Made by a program: the position numbers and the translations under genes
The notes under the pieces: generated by a model
Told to the model about the DNA's origin: nothing
The model's input: the letters and a program-made list of their open reading frames with translations, nothing else
Databases searched by the model: none
Shown: positions 53,433 to 63,095 of the stretch, piece after piece
Numbering within the stretch: the first letter of the stretch is position 1
Layout of the letters: each line of letters begins with the position of its first letter
From: Gillisia hiemivivida
GTDB lineage: Bacteria; Bacteroidota; Bacteroidia; Flavobacteriales; Flavobacteriaceae
Direction of reading: 5' to 3'
DNA length: 64,000 nucleotides
Assembly (NCBI RefSeq): GCF_007997295.1
Contig: NZ_VORY01000001.1
Coordinates: 434,001-498,000 of the forward strand

Positions 53433-54041
53433 CTATAATATAGAGTCGCGTGATCTATTATTGCCTACCGTTCTTTTTCGTGATGCAGGTAATACTCTTT
53501 TTGGGGATTGCTCTTCTTCATTTTCAATTTCATCCAATTCTTCTTCAAACTCCTCTAAGGTTTTTAGGAAAAGTTCATTTATCTGAATTTTAAAATTGTT
53601 CCACTCCAGAGGCAACTCTTTAGCTGTTTTAGAAATTTTTTCAGGATCAACCTCTCTTTTTTCCGCAAGTTGCTGCAAGATCTTAGATTTGGTCACAAGT
53701 ACTCCTAGTCTAGCTTTAACGGCATTGGATTGTAATCTTACTGGCACCGTTTCTTGCAATGACTTCATGATCTCTGTTATTGGAGTGGTATTAGCGATCA
53801 CATCATTTAGTGTATAATTCTTTAAGTTTTCAATCTCACTTTGGGCAGTGATATAAGCCAACCACTCATTAGTGATCTCTTGAGCCTCGGGCAAAAGAAT
53901 GACCTCTACTTTAGAAGCTTCTAATTTTTGAGTGAGAGCCAACTGAATATCCTTTCTGTCTGACTCATTAGAATTTTCAGTACTTTTTTGGTTACATCCA
54001 ACCATTATAAATATAAATAGAATCCAAAAGGAGGTTTTCAT
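53433..54041 (-). CDS. Lipoprotein of unknown function
   Basis: 202 residues; signal FIFIMVGC with lipobox Cys16. The rest is mainly helical with a very acidic segment near 165-182 (FEEELDEIENEEEQ) and a basic Arg/Ser-rich end. No family recognised. It has its own -7 box (54059-54066); 31 bp separate it from the NTF2 lipoprotein gene, so the two may form one unit. Confidence 0.72.
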   Translation of the reverse strand: MKTSFWILFIFIMVGCNQKSTENSNESDRKDIQLALTQKLEASKVEVILLPEAQEITNEWLAYITAQSEIENLKNYTLNDVIANTTPITEIMKSLQETVPVRLQSNAVKARLGVLVTKSKILQQLAEKREVDPEKISKTAKELPLEWNNFKIQINELFLKTLEEFEEELDEIENEEEQSPKRVLPASRKRTVGNNRSRDSIL

Positions 54042-54058
54042 AAGCTAATCTTGTATAG

Positions 54059-54066
54059 CAAAGTTA
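54059..54066 (-). promoter_or_regulatory. -7 box of the lipoprotein gene
   Basis: TAACTTTG on the minus strand, an exact TAnnTTTG match 18 bp before the ATG. A TTTG lies 15 bp further upstream, slightly short spacing. Confidence 0.45.
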
Positions 54067-54159
54067 ATGAAAAAGCATTGCCAAAAAAGGACGCATTAAA
54101 GATGTAGGGATTAACTCCCTTTTTTATATAGAATGTTATAGCATCATCTCTGAAATGGA

Positions 54160-54167
54160 TATATTTG
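54160..54167 (+). promoter_or_regulatory. -7 box of the threonine dehydrogenase gene
   Basis: TATATTTG, exact TAnnTTTG match, 18 bp before ATG 54186. Its last three bases are the TTG that opens the longest frame, so that TTG cannot be the start. Confidence 0.5.
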
Positions 54168-54185
54168 CGCAGTAAAATTTACAGA

Positions 54186-55151
54186 ATGATTTCAGATAAA
54201 ATATTAATTATTGGAGCTTCCGGTCAAATTGGAAGTGAGCTTGCATTAAGACTGCGTGAACTGCACGGAAATGAAAATGTGATTGCAAGTGATATAAAAG
54301 AAGGTAGTGAAGAGCTTATGACTAGTGGCCCATTCGAAATAATGGATGCTACAGATGGAGACGGAATTGCAAATCTTATTGAAAAATATAGTATTACAGA
54401 TGTTTATTTAATGGCTGCAATGTTAAGTGCTACTGCTGAGAAAATGCCAATGAAAGCATGGAATTTAAATATGGATTCTCTATTCATAATTCTAAACCTT
54501 GCGAAGGAAAAAAAGATTAAAAAAGTGTTCTGGCCTTCCAGTATAGCTGTTTTTGGACCAAGCACTCCAAGACAAGATACTCCACAAACCACCATCATGG
54601 AACCAACCACGGTGTATGGAATTAGTAAGCAAACCGGGGAACGCTGGTGCGAGTATTTCTTCAATAAGTTTGGAGTAGATGTTAGAAGTATGAGATACCC
54701 TGGAATAATTAGTTATAAGACTTTGCCTGGCGGCGGAACAACAGATTATGCCATAGAAATATTTCATGAAGCATTAAGATCTGGAAAATATACATCATTC
54801 CTAAATGAAGAAACTGCTTTGCCAATGATGTACATGAAAGATGCTATCAAAGCAACTATAGATATCATGAATGAACCGGCAGAGAATGTTAAAGTAAGAT
54901 CTTCTTATAATTTATCTGCTATGAGTTTTACTCCTAAAGAATTAGCAGAAGCGATTAAAAAGGAAATACCGGAATTTGAAATAGATTACAAGCCAGATTT
55001 TAGACAGGCAATTGCCGATTCTTGGCCAAGTAGTATAGATGATAGTGCTGCGAGAGCAGATTGGAATTGGGAACACGAATACGACCTTAAAAAGCTTACT
55101 CAAGCAATGTTAGAGGGATTAAAAGAGTCCTTTTCCTTAGAAAATAAGTAA
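54186..55151 (+). CDS. tdh: L-threonine 3-dehydrogenase, GalE-like SDR type
   Basis: 321 residues from ATG 54186; an earlier TTG at 54165 is inside the promoter box. Extended SDR fold: NAD loop GASGQIGS (residues 9-16), SSIAVFG (Ser near 118) and YGISK (Tyr-Lys pair near 143-147). RYPGIISYKTLPGGGTTDYA and DFRQAIADSWPSSIDDSAAR are hallmarks of the Bacteroidota/archaeal-type threonine dehydrogenase, not the zinc enzyme. Oxidises L-threonine to 2-amino-3-oxobutyrate. A strong terminator follows. Confidence 0.88.
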   Translation: MISDKILIIGASGQIGSELALRLRELHGNENVIASDIKEGSEELMTSGPFEIMDATDGDGIANLIEKYSITDVYLMAAMLSATAEKMPMKAWNLNMDSLFIILNLAKEKKIKKVFWPSSIAVFGPSTPRQDTPQTTIMEPTTVYGISKQTGERWCEYFFNKFGVDVRSMRYPGIISYKTLPGGGTTDYAIEIFHEALRSGKYTSFLNEETALPMMYMKDAIKATIDIMNEPAENVKVRSSYNLSAMSFTPKELAEAIKKEIPEFEIDYKPDFRQAIADSWPSSIDDSAARADWNWEHEYDLKKLTQAMLEGLKESFSLENK

Positions 55152-55154
55152 CAA

Positions 55155-55188
55155 AAAAACCCGTCTAAATTAATTTAGACGGGTTTTT
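55155..55188. terminator. Bidirectional terminator between tdh and the cold-shock gene
   Basis: A perfect inverted repeat, AAAAACCCGTCTAAATT and its complement, with A and T runs on the flanks, between two convergent genes. Confidence 0.9.
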
Positions 55189-55216
55189 AAACCTTCGAAT
55201 TAAATATAAAAATATA

Positions 55217-55414
55217 TTAATCGTGGATCAAACGTACTTGAGCAGCCGTTAGTCCTTTTCTTCCTTCTTCTTCAACGTACTCAACTTTGTCGCCTTCATT
55301 TAAAGACTCTCCATTAAGACCTGTAACGTGCACGAAGATGTCTCTTCCTGTATCGTCGTTAGTAATGAATCCGTAACCTTTAGACTCATTGAAAAATTTA
55401 ACTGTACCTTCCAT
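55217..55414 (-). CDS. Cold-shock protein (CspA family)
   Basis: 65 residues from ATG 55414. RNP1 KGYGFI (12-17) and RNP2 DIFVHV (25-30), the normal small OB-fold RNA chaperone. The longer frame from 55477 only adds leader sequence that contains the promoter box. Single-gene unit between a promoter at 55442 and the terminator at 55155. Confidence 0.93.
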   Translation of the reverse strand: MEGTVKFFNESKGYGFITNDDTGRDIFVHVTGLNGESLNEGDKVEYVEEEGRKGLTAAQVRLIHD

Positions 55415-55441
55415 TGTAATAAAATAAAAATTAATAAAGAA

Positions 55442-55449
55442 CAAACTTA
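55442..55449 (-). promoter_or_regulatory. -7 box of the cold-shock gene
   Basis: TAAGTTTG on the minus strand, exact TAnnTTTG, about 28 bp before the ATG. Confidence 0.5.
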
Positions 55450-55513
55450 CATAATATAATTTATCATTTTTGCTCAATTAAGAATATTTTTTACCATTTT
55501 TAATTATATCCCC

Positions 55514-55753
55514 TTACTCCCTGCGATTACCACGCATTTTATCCATGTTTTCTTTTGTAAGGGTATAATCGCTTAATTTCTTTCCTTTCCAACGAACGTA
55601 TAAGAAGATGGGCATCAGGATAAAAGCACTTGCAAGAACGGCAATTCCTATAATTCTATCCCCCAAGATCACGTCGTCATTCATTCTAAAATAAAAACCA
55701 ATTCCAACGGCAATAAGAATAGAGATTGCCAGTATTTTAATTACTAATTTCAT
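55514..55753 (-). CDS. Small membrane protein of unknown function
   Basis: 79 residues with two hydrophobic helices (about 4-22 and 32-52) and a charged C-terminal tail (YTLTKENMDKMRGNRRE). Starts 3 bp after the ClC stop, so it belongs to that transcript. No family recognised. Confidence 0.7.
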   Translation of the reverse strand: MKLVIKILAISILIAVGIGFYFRMNDDVILGDRIIGIAVLASAFILMPIFLYVRWKGKKLSDYTLTKENMDKMRGNRRE

Positions 55754-55756
55754 TGT

Positions 55757-57547
55757 TTAAACTGTTACCTCAATTAATTTCTGTCTATAAGCGGTGAGCA
55801 ATTTAGATTTGGATACAAAGCCTATATACTTATCATTTTCTATTACCGGTAAATTCCAAGCATCGCTTTCCTGAAATTTCCTCATAATATCCTGCATTCC
55901 ATCTTTTCTAATATCAATAATTTCCGGGGCTCGCTGCATAAGTTCCTGAACGGTAACCTTATCATATAAATCCCTGTCAAACATAATGGGCCTAATGTCA
56001 TCTAATAATATAATCCCTGTAAAACGACCTTTATCATCCAATACCGGATATAAATTTCTTGAAGATTTTGTAACTCCTTTATGGATTACATCTCCCAAAG
56101 TCATATCCATCTGCAGTTTTATAAAATTTGTTTCTACAAGATTTCTAATATTCATTAAGGTAAGCACTGCTTTATCCTTGTCATGAGTCAGAAGTTCACC
56201 TTTCATTGCCAGTTCCATGGTATAAACCGAATGTGGTTGAAATTGATTGGTGATCATATAAGAAATGGTAGCAGTGATCATTAAAGGCACAAAAAGGCCA
56301 TACCCACCTGTAAGTTCTGCAATCAAGAAAATGGCGGTAAGTGGTGCATGTAAAACACCCGCCATGAGGCCTGCCATACCTACTAAGGTAAAGCTACTTA
56401 CCGAAATCGGGTTTTTTAAGATCCCTAAATTATTTACAATTAGCGCAAATCCATGTCCCATTGCGCTCCCCATAAAAAGCACCGGAGCAAAGATTCCTCC
56501 AACCCCGCCAGCTCCAAAAGTCAGCGAGGTTGCAATTATTTTAAAGATCACCAAGCCTGCTAAAAGTGCGATCACTATCCAGATGTTGTCAAGATAGTCG
56601 TTAAATAAATTGGTGCCCAAGGCTTTTATATAGTTTTCAGTCAATAAGTTATTTATTACGTTATAACCTTCCCCATAAAGTGGAGGAATCATATATACTA
56701 GCACTCCAAGCCCAATGCCCCCAATTAAAAGTCTTTTCAATGGAGAACCTATTTTTTTGAATAATTCATTCATTTTAAAATAGACACTGGTAAAATACAT
56801 CGAAATAAAAGCAGCTAGAATTCCAAGAATAATATAGAAAGGCACTTCAGAAATAAGGAATTTATCTTGTAGCTGAAAAGGTAAAATAATGTCTGATCCA
56901 AAGAAAAAATAGGAGGTGAGTATTGCTGAAACTGATGCGATAAGTAATGGAAGCATAGAAACCAAAGTGAGATCTAAACTAAAAACTTCGATAGCAAAAA
57001 TTATTGCAGCAATTGGTGCTTTAAAGATAGATGACATAGCTCCTGCAGCGGCACAACCAATTAGCAGTGTACGGTGAGTCTGATTCATCTGAAATACTCG
57101 TGCAATATTAGAGCCCAGAGAAGCTCCAGTTGCAACGGTTGGTCCTTCAAGTCCCACAGATCCCCCAAAACCTACAGTGATGGGTGCTGTTAATAAAGAG
57201 GCGTACATCTGGAAAGGTTTCATAAGGCCTTTTCGCTTGGAAATAGCATAAAGCGTAGAAGGTATCCCGTGACCAATTTTTTTGTTGAGTCCGTATTTGA
57301 GGATAAGAAGCGTTAGAGCAAGACCAATTATAGGGAAAATGAAGTAAAATGCATGATGTGCATTCGCAATTAATTTTCCTTCTAGTAATTCCTGAATAAA
57401 GTGCGTTAGGTTTTTAATCAATACGGCCCCTAATCCACTGGCCAAACCAATGAGCGCACTAAGAATCAAAATGAATTGATGTTGAGTAAGATTATTGGTC
57501 TTCCAAAGTAAAAATTTTTGAAAACCGGGTTTGGCTCGTGCGAACAT
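55757..57547 (-). CDS. ClC-type chloride channel/exchanger with C-terminal CBS pair
   Basis: 596 residues. The ClC core (about 20-440) shows GSVGLEGPT with gating glutamate E134, the GxFxP-type motif GGIFAPVLFMGS near 350 and about ten hydrophobic helices. A CBS pair follows (about 450-590; DVIHKGVTKSSRNLYPVLDDKG and PVIENDKYIGFVSKSKL). The selectivity signature GSGIP appears as GHGIPS near 93, the Ser/Pro form. Whether it is a channel or a proton exchanger is not decided by eye. Confidence 0.92.
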   Translation of the reverse strand: MFARAKPGFQKFLLWKTNNLTQHQFILILSALIGLASGLGAVLIKNLTHFIQELLEGKLIANAHHAFYFIFPIIGLALTLLILKYGLNKKIGHGIPSTLYAISKRKGLMKPFQMYASLLTAPITVGFGGSVGLEGPTVATGASLGSNIARVFQMNQTHRTLLIGCAAAGAMSSIFKAPIAAIIFAIEVFSLDLTLVSMLPLLIASVSAILTSYFFFGSDIILPFQLQDKFLISEVPFYIILGILAAFISMYFTSVYFKMNELFKKIGSPLKRLLIGGIGLGVLVYMIPPLYGEGYNVINNLLTENYIKALGTNLFNDYLDNIWIVIALLAGLVIFKIIATSLTFGAGGVGGIFAPVLFMGSAMGHGFALIVNNLGILKNPISVSSFTLVGMAGLMAGVLHAPLTAIFLIAELTGGYGLFVPLMITATISYMITNQFQPHSVYTMELAMKGELLTHDKDKAVLTLMNIRNLVETNFIKLQMDMTLGDVIHKGVTKSSRNLYPVLDDKGRFTGIILLDDIRPIMFDRDLYDKVTVQELMQRAPEIIDIRKDGMQDIMRKFQESDAWNLPVIENDKYIGFVSKSKLLTAYRQKLIEVTV

Positions 57548-57679
57548 CTAGGATGTTGAAATTATTGAACAGTGAGAAAATTAGTGCTAATATATTAAGT
57601 TAAAACGATTTAGGAGTTCTATTCTTTGTCAATAAAACTCCTGATTCGTTTTTGTACTTATTTTAAAATGAATTTTGCG

Positions 57680-59428
57680 CTATTCCGTAACTTTTAAATG
57701 CAATTCTGAAAGCTGTGCATCATCAAGTTTTGACGGAGCATCTATCATAATATCTCTTCCAGAATTGTTCTTTGGGAATGCTATATAATCTCTTATAGTT
57801 TCGTGGCCTCCTAAGATTGCAACCAGTCTGTCAAATCCAAAAGCGATCCCTCCGTGTGGGGGTGCTCCAAATTGGAAGGCATCCATTAAAAATCCGAATT
57901 GCGCTTTTGCTTCTTCTGGAGTAAAGCCTAAATAATCGAACATTTTAGCTTGAGTTTCTTTATCGTGAATACGAATAGAACCTCCACCTATTTCATTTCC
58001 ATTCATCACCAGATCATAAGCATTTGCTCTTACTGTTCCAGGATCTGTTTCTAGTAATTTGATGTCTTCTGGTTTTGGAGAAGTAAACGGGTGGTGCATT
58101 GCGTGATACCTATTGGTTTCTTCATCCCATTCTAGAAGAGGGAAATCTACAACCCATAGCGGTGCAAATTCTTTAGAATCTCTCAATCCAAGTTCAGTAG
58201 CTAAATGCATTCTTAAAGCACTTAATTGTGCTCTAGTGCTATTAGCATCTCCAGACATAACTAAAATAAGGTCTCCTGCGTTCGCTCCTGTTTCTTGCGC
58301 CCAAGCTTTTAAGTCTTCTTCAGAATAGAATTTATCTACTGAAGATTTTAAAGTTCCGTCTTCATTGTATTTTGCCCAAACCATTCCGTTGGCGCCAACT
58401 TGTGGACGTTTAACCCACTCAATAAGTTTATCTATTTGTTTTCTTGTATAAGAAGCGGCTCCGGGAACTGCAATTCCAACAATAAGTTCTTGTTGATCAA
58501 AAACATTAAAACCTTTGTTCTTTGCAAGATCATTCAATTCTGCAAACTCCATCCCAAAACGAATGTCTGGTTTGTCGTTTCCATATTTCTTCATAGCATC
58601 GGCATAGGTCATTCTTGGGAATTCACCTATTTCAACACCTTTAATTTCTTTAAGTAAATGACGAGTTAATCCTTCGAAGATATTCAAGATATCTTCCTGC
58701 TCCACAAATGCCATTTCACAATCTATTTGTGTGAATTCCGGTTGTCTATCTGCTCTAAGATCTTCATCTCTAAAACATTTTACGATCTGGAAATATTTGT
58801 CCATTCCACCAACCATAAGCAATTGCTTAAAGGTTTGCGGAGATTGTGGTAAAGCATAAAATTGTCCTCCGTTCATTCTACTTGGTACTACAAAATCACG
58901 AGCTCCTTCTGGAGTAGATTTTATAAGATATGGAGTTTCCACTTCAATAAAACCTTCCTCAGAAAGGTAATTTCTCACCTTCATTCCTACTTTATGTCGG
59001 AACATTAGATTTTCTTTTACTGGATTTCTACGGATGTCCAGATAGCGATATTTCATTCGAAGCTCTTCTCCACCATCGGTTTCATTTTCAATAGTAAAAG
59101 GAGGTGTTAAAGAAGGATTCAATATTTTAAGTTCAGCAACCAAAATTTCAATATCTCCAGTTGGAAGTTGCGGGTTCTTAGATTCACGTTCGATCACTTT
59201 TCCGGTAACTTGGATCACAAATTCACGACCTAATTGAGCTGCTTTTTCCATCATTTCTGAAGAAGTGCGCTCCTCATCAAAGATAAGTTGTGTCATCCCA
59301 TAGCGATCTCTAAGATCTACCCAGATCATAAAACCTTTATTTCGGGTCTTTTGAACCCAACCAGATAGCGTAACCTCATTATTGATATGAGTTTCTCTTA
59401 ATTCTCCACAAGTATGACTTCTATACAT
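57680..59428 (-). CDS. aspS: Aspartate--tRNA ligase
   Basis: 582 residues, class II synthetase. OB-fold anticodon-binding domain (1-105, [13 protein letters not shown]), motif 2 [18 protein letters not shown] near 216, bacterial insertion domain (about 285-420) and motif 3 [15 protein letters not shown] near 530. Length is normal for the bacterial type. A -7 box lies 25 bp before the ATG. Confidence 0.96.
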   Translation of the reverse strand: MYRSHTCGELRETHINNEVTLSGWVQKTRNKGFMIWVDLRDRYGMTQLIFDEERTSSEMMEKAAQLGREFVIQVTGKVIERESKNPQLPTGDIEILVAELKILNPSLTPPFTIENETDGGEELRMKYRYLDIRRNPVKENLMFRHKVGMKVRNYLSEEGFIEVETPYLIKSTPEGARDFVVPSRMNGGQFYALPQSPQTFKQLLMVGGMDKYFQIVKCFRDEDLRADRQPEFTQIDCEMAFVEQEDILNIFEGLTRHLLKEIKGVEIGEFPRMTYADAMKKYGNDKPDIRFGMEFAELNDLAKNKGFNVFDQQELIVGIAVPGAASYTRKQIDKLIEWVKRPQVGANGMVWAKYNEDGTLKSSVDKFYSEEDLKAWAQETGANAGDLILVMSGDANSTRAQLSALRMHLATELGLRDSKEFAPLWVVDFPLLEWDEETNRYHAMHHPFTSPKPEDIKLLETDPGTVRANAYDLVMNGNEIGGGSIRIHDKETQAKMFDYLGFTPEEAKAQFGFLMDAFQFGAPPHGGIAFGFDRLVAILGGHETIRDYIAFPKNNSGRDIMIDAPSKLDDAQLSELHLKVTE

Positions 59429-59452
59429 AACGCACTATTGAATTTTGGTTTG

Positions 59453-59460
59453 CAAAAGTA
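59453..59460 (-). promoter_or_regulatory. -7 box of aspS promoter
   Basis: TACTTTTG on the minus strand, exact TAnnTTTG match. Confidence 0.45.
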
Positions 59461-59540
59461 AGAAGATATGGTGGTTTCTTTTTGGATTTAAGTGTAAAAT
59501 TAGCAGTGTTTAAAATTTGTGGGGATTCTTTTAAAAACTA

Positions 59541-59570
59541 AAAACCCGAAACTCTTGGTCTCGGGTTTTT
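59541..59570. terminator. Terminator after the RND permease gene
   Basis: Stem AAAACCCGA / TCGGGTTTT with a T-run on either strand, 20 bp after the permease stop and upstream of aspS. Confidence 0.85.
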
Positions 59571-59590
59571 AAAATTATTTATTTTATTAA

Positions 59591-62500
59591 TTAAGTTGTG
59601 GCAAGTTCTTCTTTTTCTCGCGCTTTTCTTTCAGCCCGTTGTTTTCTTTTATCTGAAAATCTAACTTTAGCTCTATTTACCAGATAGAACATTACAGGAA
59701 CTACAATAAGGGTTAAGAAAGTGGCGAAAATAAGTCCGAAGATTACTGTCCATGCCAATGGCCCCCAGAAAATCACGTTGTCCCCACCTATATATATTGC
59801 CGGATCATAATCTGTAAATAAGCCAAAGAAATCTATGTTGAATCCAACTGCTAATGGAATAAGTCCTAGAACAGTTGTAATTGCTGTTAACAATACTGGG
59901 CGTAAACGAGACTTACCACCAGCAACGATTAAATTGAAATATTGTTCTCTCGTTAATAGTTCGTCTTCCTCCACTTCAAGTTCCAGTTTTCTTCTATCTA
60001 TTAAAATTTGGGTGTAATCTATTAATACAATAGCGTTGTTTACTACAATACCTGCGAGAGATATTATTCCCATCATCGTCATGATAACCACAAAATCCAT
60101 TTGGAAAACTACTAAACCTATAAATACCCCAGCTAAACTTAGTATAATAGCCATTAAGATGATTATTGGTTTAGATATAGAGTTAAATTGTCCTACCAGA
60201 ATTAATAATATTCCTCCCATGGCATAGAATAAAGCCATTAAAAGGAAATTCATATTTTCTTCTTGCTTCTCTTGTTCTCCTGTGAAAGCATAAGTGATCT
60301 CTGGTGGAGTTTCATAACCTTCTAATTCCGATTTTAACTCTCCAACAAGTTCTGTAGGATTATAACCTCCTAAGACGTTAGAGTAAACTGTAATTACGCG
60401 TTTTAAATCTCTACGTTTTATAGAACTAAATGAAGCGGTATTGTTTTTGGAAATTAAAGAGGAAATTGGCACCTGGATTAGGGTTCCTTGATTATTTCTA
60501 AAAGTAACCGGCTGATTGAACAAGGCACTCTCGTCATGTCTATATTTCTCTGCAAATCTCACGTTTATCTCGTAATCATCGTCCCCTTCTTTATAGGTAG
60601 ATATTTCTTCCCCATAAATAGCTCTTCTTAATGTTTGGCCAACGTTTGCTGTAGAAACCCCAAGTTGTCCCGCTTTTTCACGATCAACTTTTATTTCCAT
60701 TTCTGGCTTCGCTTTATTTACATCTATTTTAAGTTCTTCTATACCTGCGACGTTTAGACCTTCTATGTGTGCTCTCATCTTTTCCGCTTCTTTGAGCATC
60801 TCATCGTAGTTTTCTCCCTTCAATTCAATATTTATAGGGTATCCAGACGGAGGGCCGGCAGCATCTTTTTCAACAATTATAGAAGCTCCAGGAAATCCTT
60901 TAACGGCAGATCTTACTTCAGAAAGTACGGTGCTACTTTTCACCCCTCTTCTTAATTTAAAGTCGCGCATAGAAAGGGTGACCTTTCCTTTTTGCGGCAT
61001 TTCATTAGACTGGCCTGCATCTGTTTGGGGGTTACCAGCTCCTTGACCGACTTGAGAGATAGCAGATTCTACCATATAATTGTAGCCATCCTCATCTTCA
61101 TATTTTTTAATGGCATCAAAAATTCTATTTTCTACTTTCTTGGTAAGTTCGTTGGTCTTTTCTATATCTGTTCCTTCAGGATATTCAATATATGTGATTA
61201 TCTGATTTGGTTCATTTTCAGGAAAGAAGAGTACCTTAGGCTGTACCAACCCAACAAGGACAAAAGATAAAATAAGTAGGATGAAAGTTCCGAAGAAGAA
61301 ATAATAAGCCTTTTTTCCCCTTAGCGCGAATTTTAAAATTCCTTCATAAAAATTTTCGAGTTTTTTTAATGCTTTGAATTGAAAATAATCTACTGCACCC
61401 GCAAGGAAATATTTATAAACCCATAACATAATTGCCGCCAGAATACTTAAGTTCCCTATTCCGCGTAGCGCTCCAGAATCTGTTGCAAATCCAGCGATAA
61501 GCATTAAGACACCAATTCCTCCTATAATTAAACTCCATCTAATAAGTTTCTTTTTAGTTAAGGATTCTTCTTCAGTTTTCATGAACTTAGAAGTAAGCAT
61601 AGCGTTAATAATCAATGCTACAAATAAGGAAGACCCAAGAACTACAGAAAGGGTAATAGGGAAATAGATCATGAATTTTCCAATTGTTCCTGGCCATAAT
61701 CCCAATGGGAAAAAGGCTGCTAAGGTGGTTGCGGTAGAGGCAATGATGGGCCAGGCTATTTCTCCCATCCCTTGTTTTGCAGCTTTTATCCTTGGCATAC
61801 CTTGGGCCATAAGAGAATAAACATTTTCTACCACTACAATTCCATTGTCTACCAGCATTCCAAGTCCCATAACCAATCCAAATAACACCATGGTGTTAAG
61901 TGTGAATCCTAAAGATGATAGGATAAAGAGTGACAGAAGCATAGAGAGCGGAATTGCAAACCCTACAAAAAGGGCATTCCTAAACCCAAGGAAAAACATT
62001 AAAACCAAGACTACCAGGATAACCCCGAATATAATATTGTTCACAAGGTCGTCTACTTGGTTTTGAGTTTTAATAGACTGGTCGTTGGTTAATGAAACAT
62101 TTAATTGCTGAGGTAAATATGTGTCTTGTTCTTTTTTAATTATTTCTTTGATTTGCTCTACGGCTTCAATCATATTTTTCCCTGCACGCTTTTTTACATC
62201 AAGCATTACTACAGGTTCCCCATATTCTCTGGCGTAAGTAGTAGGTTCTTTTTCCTTAAATTTGATAGTTGCAATATCTTTTAAGAAAATTAAGCCCCCG
62301 TCTCTCTTAACGACAACATTTTCAAGCTCTTTAGGATCGTCTATTTCGCCAATGATCCTTATGTTTTTTTCTACACCATTACTGGTTATGTTACCTCCAG
62401 AAATAGTATTGTTTTCACCTCTTACTGCATTAATAATGTCATTAAAGCTTACTACAGATGCAGACATTTTGTACACATCTACAGCGATTTCAACCTCCAT

Positions 62501-63082
62501 TTCTTCGGCACCACGAATACTAGCTTCTTTAATTTGAGGTAGTAGTTCAATTTTATCTTGAAGATATTCAGCATAATCCTTAAGCGTTTGTACTGGATAA
62601 TCTCCTGTTAAATTGATGTTTAGGATGGGTTGTTCTTCAGAAATATTAAGGTCGAACACATTTGGCTCTACCTTAGCACCATTATCTAAGGTTGGCCAAG
62701 TAGTAGCAGATTTTACCTGATCTACTTTATCTTTAATAAGCTGTTTTGCAACAGGAATTTCTACATCTTCTTCAAATTCTACAATTACAATAGAATAGTC
62801 CTGAAGAGTTGTAGAACTAATTTCTTTTACTCCACCTACATTGTTAAATTCTTGTTCTAAGGGTTCGGTAATAAATTTTTCAACATCTTCTGCAGAGTTT
62901 CCAGGGTTGATGGAACTTACATAGATTTTGGTTTCAACTATTTCAGGAAAAGCCTCTCTGGGCATGCTGTAATAGGAAAAAATACCAAGAAACAGGATAA
63001 TAGCAATAATAACATACACAGTCATTTTATTGTCTATGGCCCAAGAGGATATTCCAAATTCTTTAAAGGGATTTTTACTCAT
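59591..63082 (-). CDS. RND-family efflux permease (AcrB/HAE1-like)
   Basis: 1,163 residues, longer than typical RND pumps (about 1,030-1,060). An extra stretch with two to three helices after helix 6 (about 520-590, LIRWSLIIGGIGVLMLIAGF) accounts for the difference. N-terminal membrane helix, porter domains, and helix 4 with GMLVDNGIVVVEN: the first proton-relay Asp of AcrB is kept and the second is Asn. Second half PN1/PN2-like repeats and the C-terminal helices with TVLGLIPLAVG. It is cotranscribed with the adaptor 13 bp upstream; a TolC-type outer-membrane gene is not in the window. Confidence 0.9.
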   Translation of the reverse strand: MSKNPFKEFGISSWAIDNKMTVYVIIAIILFLGIFSYYSMPREAFPEIVETKIYVSSINPGNSAEDVEKFITEPLEQEFNNVGGVKEISSTTLQDYSIVIVEFEEDVEIPVAKQLIKDKVDQVKSATTWPTLDNGAKVEPNVFDLNISEEQPILNINLTGDYPVQTLKDYAEYLQDKIELLPQIKEASIRGAEEMEVEIAVDVYKMSASVVSFNDIINAVRGENNTISGGNITSNGVEKNIRIIGEIDDPKELENVVVKRDGGLIFLKDIATIKFKEKEPTTYAREYGEPVVMLDVKKRAGKNMIEAVEQIKEIIKKEQDTYLPQQLNVSLTNDQSIKTQNQVDDLVNNIIFGVILVVLVLMFFLGFRNALFVGFAIPLSMLLSLFILSSLGFTLNTMVLFGLVMGLGMLVDNGIVVVENVYSLMAQGMPRIKAAKQGMGEIAWPIIASTATTLAAFFPLGLWPGTIGKFMIYFPITLSVVLGSSLFVALIINAMLTSKFMKTEEESLTKKKLIRWSLIIGGIGVLMLIAGFATDSGALRGIGNLSILAAIMLWVYKYFLAGAVDYFQFKALKKLENFYEGILKFALRGKKAYYFFFGTFILLILSFVLVGLVQPKVLFFPENEPNQIITYIEYPEGTDIEKTNELTKKVENRIFDAIKKYEDEDGYNYMVESAISQVGQGAGNPQTDAGQSNEMPQKGKVTLSMRDFKLRRGVKSSTVLSEVRSAVKGFPGASIIVEKDAAGPPSGYPINIELKGENYDEMLKEAEKMRAHIEGLNVAGIEELKIDVNKAKPEMEIKVDREKAGQLGVSTANVGQTLRRAIYGEEISTYKEGDDDYEINVRFAEKYRHDESALFNQPVTFRNNQGTLIQVPISSLISKNNTASFSSIKRRDLKRVITVYSNVLGGYNPTELVGELKSELEGYETPPEITYAFTGEQEKQEENMNFLLMALFYAMGGILLILVGQFNSISKPIIILMAIILSLAGVFIGLVVFQMDFVVIMTMMGIISLAGIVVNNAIVLIDYTQILIDRRKLELEVEEDELLTREQYFNLIVAGGKSRLRPVLLTAITTVLGLIPLAVGFNIDFFGLFTDYDPAIYIGGDNVIFWGPLAWTVIFGLIFATFLTLIVVPVMFYLVNRAKVRFSDKRKQRAERKAREKEELATT

Positions 63083-63095
63083 CTTGAATTATTTC

